The notes under the pieces were generated by a model. It was not told the DNA's origin. It did not search any database and saw only the letters and a list, made by a program, of their open reading frames with translations. A stretch of DNA of 26,654 bases from NCBI GenBank assembly GCA_036510575.1, contig DATCDR010000063.1, positions 1 through 26,654 on the forward strand, given 5' to 3'. This document shows positions 24,777-26,654 of the stretch, in pieces (positions within the stretch are counted from its first letter, which is position 1; each line of letters starts with the position of its first letter). The translations under genes and the position numbers were made by a program. The stretch comes from DATCDR01 sp036510575. GTDB taxonomy: Bacteria > Actinomycetota > Acidimicrobiia > Acidimicrobiales > Bog-793.

Positions 24777-26162
24777 TCAGCTCGTCGCAGGTGTCCGCTT
24801 GTGGTGGAGGCCCTTGGTCCGTGCCCCGCCTTCGATCGCAACATCGATCTCTGGATGGTCAACGAACGATGGCAGGAGACTCTGGATGTATTCGAGCCAG
24901 TCGGCGTCCTCTGGTATGTACACGCCTCCTGAGCGCACGCCGAAGATCTCGGGCTGATCCACCCCTGGAGGAGCTGTAGCGTCCTTTTCGAATGCCAACG
25001 CTGCATCGATCAGGCGACGACGAGTCCGAATGATCATCATGTCCGAGGTGCCAAGGTGTTCGATGGTTCGATCGAGCACCGGTCCCATGGAAACCTGTAC
25101 AGCGGTGTCCTCCGGCACTGCCCCACCAGCGATGCCGGTGTAGCTGCCGAGCTCACGCTGCTCTTCGCGGTCGATGAAGTAGTCGTTCTCGAAGTTCTGC
25201 TTCATGCGGTAACGGCCGTACCAGTCGGTGGTGTTCGGCAGGTACTCAAAGCCACTGTCGCGGAAGTCGCCGAACTCCGAACGCTCAGCTGGCCGTTGCC
25301 TGCCACCACCCATTGTCTGGTCTGTGGCCGCCCGCACGTTAAAGACCATCGTGTGCGTATCGTCCATCGGTACCCAGGCAGTGTTCATGATCTTCTTGCC
25401 GAGCACACCTGGCCCCGGGCTGGTCCAGAACGGGAAGAGGAACAGGCCGATTCGCCAGTAGTTCTGGCCGTCCCCAGCAGGACGATAGCCGCCGTAGATC
25501 GCGCCGTAGTCGGTATCGACCGACGCGAACCGTGCCGCGCGGTGGACCGTGACGTAGTAGTTGAAGGTGCCTTCGTTGAAGTATTCGGGCTCCTGTTCGC
25601 CGCCGTGGAGGAACGCCGAGTGCACCGTGTCGATGTCGCCTTCAAGCGCTTGGAGCCAGTTGACCGGACGCATGTACATCGAGGCGTTGCACTGCCCCTC
25701 AGGAAGGAGCGTTGCTTCGATGCCGGGCATCTCCGGCGGAGTTTCCCGGCTGCCCATGTAGGCCCAGACGATGCCGGCGCGCTCCTGGCAGGGATAAGCC
25801 GTCGCCTTGATCCGGTTCTTGAAGTTCGACTCGGCCGGCTCGTTCGGCATATCGACACAGTTGCCCAAGGTGTCGAACTTCCAGCCGTGGTAGACGCAGC
25901 GGATCCCGTTCTCCTCGTTTCTGCCGAAGAACAGGCTCGCCCCGCGGTGCGTACAGAGGTTGGCGATCAGTCCGACCGTGCCGGATGTGTCGCGAAAGCC
26001 GATCAGTTGCTCGCCAAACAGCATCACTCGCACAGGGTCACAGTCCGGATTCGGGAGCTCTTGGGAGAGCATCGCCGGTACCCAGTACTCCCGAAGCATC
26101 GTACCCATCAGTGTTCCGGGCCCAATCTTCGTGATCAGCTCGTTTTCCTCTTGCGCCAGCAT
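24777..26162 (-). CDS. Rieske-type aromatic ring-hydroxylating oxygenase, alpha subunit (second copy)
   Basis: A 461-residue oxygenase large subunit. The Rieske site is CTHRG ... CVYHGW (C70, H72, C89, H92). The mononuclear iron site is LEGDIDTVHSAFLH (D178, H181, H186, with E174). The N-terminal ITKIGPGTLMGTMLREYWVPAMLS block parallels the first Rieske gene (RVGPGTPMGELLRRYWQPF), so the two are old paralogues of one phthalate-like group, but the catalytic domains differ. I chose the ATG at 26162 with GGGGG 5 bases upstream; a TTG at 26174 would add four residues. The cupin gene follows, and the gene is divergent from the amidohydrolase at 26400. No reductase or ferredoxin is in the window. 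Substrate unknown. Confidence 0.92.
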   Translation of the reverse strand: MLAQEENELITKIGPGTLMGTMLREYWVPAMLSQELPNPDCDPVRVMLFGEQLIGFRDTSGTVGLIANLCTHRGASLFFGRNEENGIRCVYHGWKFDTLGNCVDMPNEPAESNFKNRIKATAYPCQERAGIVWAYMGSRETPPEMPGIEATLLPEGQCNASMYMRPVNWLQALEGDIDTVHSAFLHGGEQEPEYFNEGTFNYYVTVHRAARFASVDTDYGAIYGGYRPAGDGQNYWRIGLFLFPFWTSPGPGVLGKKIMNTAWVPMDDTHTMVFNVRAATDQTMGGGRQRPAERSEFGDFRDSGFEYLPNTTDWYGRYRMKQNFENDYFIDREEQRELGSYTGIAGGAVPEDTAVQVSMGPVLDRTIEHLGTSDMMIIRTRRRLIDAALAFEKDATAPPGVDQPEIFGVRSGGVYIPEDADWLEYIQSLLPSFVDHPEIDVAIEGGARTKGLHHKRTPATS

Positions 26163-26399
26163 CAATACCCCCAAGTTGAAAAGAGACGTGCAGATTCTTC
26201 CTTCTCGACACTGTACTAACGACTAGCCACGAACATCCAGATCAGGGCCGAGGCGGTCCCAGTCGCAAACCAGCGGGTAGCACTCCCTGGGTCTCGCTTC
26301 GAGCGCCACTGACGGAAGTTCTCGTTTCCAAAACTGTACAGGTACTGTTCTCCAGTCCGACCTGGTAGCGCTACACAAATGGAAAGCGAGTGGGGACCC
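26163..26399. promoter_or_regulatory. Divergent intergenic region between Rieske/cupin and amidohydrolase genes
   Basis: A 237-base region with no coding content. It should carry two promoters and contains the dyad-symmetric site at 26332-26349, plus a repeated half-site ACTGTAC at 26210-26216. Confidence 0.6.
26332..26349. promoter_or_regulatory. Candidate operator (imperfect palindrome AACTGTACAGGTACTGTT)
   Basis: The 18-base site has two 9-base half-sites: AACTGTACA, and AACAGTACC on the opposite strand. They match at 7 of 9 positions (AAC-n-GTAC). The ACTGTAC half-site recurs near the minus-strand gene start at 26210-26216. This arrangement is what a dimeric TetR- or GntR-type regulator would use to control both divergent transcripts. 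No regulator gene is adjacent in the window. Confidence 0.5.
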
Positions 26400-26654
26400 A
26401 TGACATACACGCCCAACATCGACGTCGACGCCGTCCTCGGCATCGACGTTCACGTGCACGCGGGGCGTTCGGCCCATGCACCGAGCCCGGACGGCGCCGC
26501 CCAGCAGGGCCCAGGCGGAACGTTGGCCGAAATGACCGCGCGAAGTGGCGCTGCAGGACAGACGTTGGACGAGACCGCTGCGTGGTACCGGGAGCGCAAC
26601 ATCGCATGCTGCATCTGGGGTGGTGACCCGCACGCGAGCGGTGGCTTCAACGAG
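26400..26654 (+). CDS. Amidohydrolase family protein, 3' end outside window
   Basis: The first 85 codons of a gene that continues past the window. The N-terminus reads MTYTPNIDVDAVLGIDVHVHAG, whose HVH (H18, H20) is the first metal-binding motif of amidohydrolase-2 TIM-barrel enzymes. This family includes decarboxylases such as gamma-resorcylate decarboxylase and ACMSD, and hydrolases acting on aromatic-catabolism intermediates. TAAWYRERNIACCIWGGD continues into the barrel. GTGGGG lies a few bases before the ATG. It is divergent from a Rieske oxygenase and cupin gene across a region with a dyad-symmetric site, so co-regulation for ring degradation is inferred. Reaction not assigned. Confidence 0.82.
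   Translation, partial: MTYTPNIDVDAVLGIDVHVHAGRSAHAPSPDGAAQQGPGGTLAEMTARSGAAGQTLDETAAWYRERNIACCIWGGDPHASGGFNE

Overview
The window is GC-rich and densely coded, and most protein families read as actinobacterial: a 74-residue zinc-ribbon protein, a UBP-type zinc-finger protein, a paired ABC exporter and an AraC/VOC/UvrA-like operon. I infer Actinomycetota, perhaps a soil lineage such as Acidimicrobiia or Thermoleophilia. Genus cannot be set from sequence alone. No rRNA, tRNA, CRISPR array, integrase or transposase was seen.

Left part (1-6.7 kb): the 3' end of a LigD-type DNA repair polymerase, a DUF1345 membrane protein facing it across a strong hairpin, a hemerythrin-like protein, a phospholipase C/acid phosphatase-family gene cut by an in-frame TAG, and a zwf (glucose-6-phosphate dehydrogenase) plus HAD phosphatase pair. 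This looks like maintenance and stress functions.

Middle (6.7-12.1 kb): a probable catabolic block. A 2,5-dioxovalerate-type aldehyde dehydrogenase and an MmgE/PrpD protein lie on the minus strand. A second, diverged MmgE/PrpD protein is read divergently from a 301-base shared intergenic region. Just beyond it lies the C-terminal remnant of a DppB-type ABC permease.

12.2-17.1 kb: a UBP zinc-finger protein, a PH-domain membrane protein, and two overlapping minus-strand genes for a putative heterodimeric ABC exporter. 17.3-20.5 kb: a Rieske oxygenase alpha subunit, the small zinc-ribbon protein, a membrane-protein gene with an in-frame TGA, and a P-loop kinase-like gene with a frameshift.

20.7-24.0 kb: a tight operon of AraC-type regulator, VOC protein and DrrC-like UvrA paralogue, a likely drug-response or self-protection module. 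24.3 kb to the end: a minus-strand Rieske oxygenase plus Mn-type cupin (hydroxynitrile-lyase-like), divergent from the start of an amidohydrolase, with a dyad-symmetric candidate operator between them. The oxygenases, cupin, amidohydrolase, aldehyde dehydrogenase and MmgE/PrpD proteins together suggest degradation of aromatic or carboxylic acids, but the substrate is not visible.

Four genes in this 26.7 kb are broken (two nonsense, one frameshift, one truncated), which suggests local gene decay or assembly error. Intact genes here end normally at TAG and TGA, so genome-wide stop recoding is unlikely.
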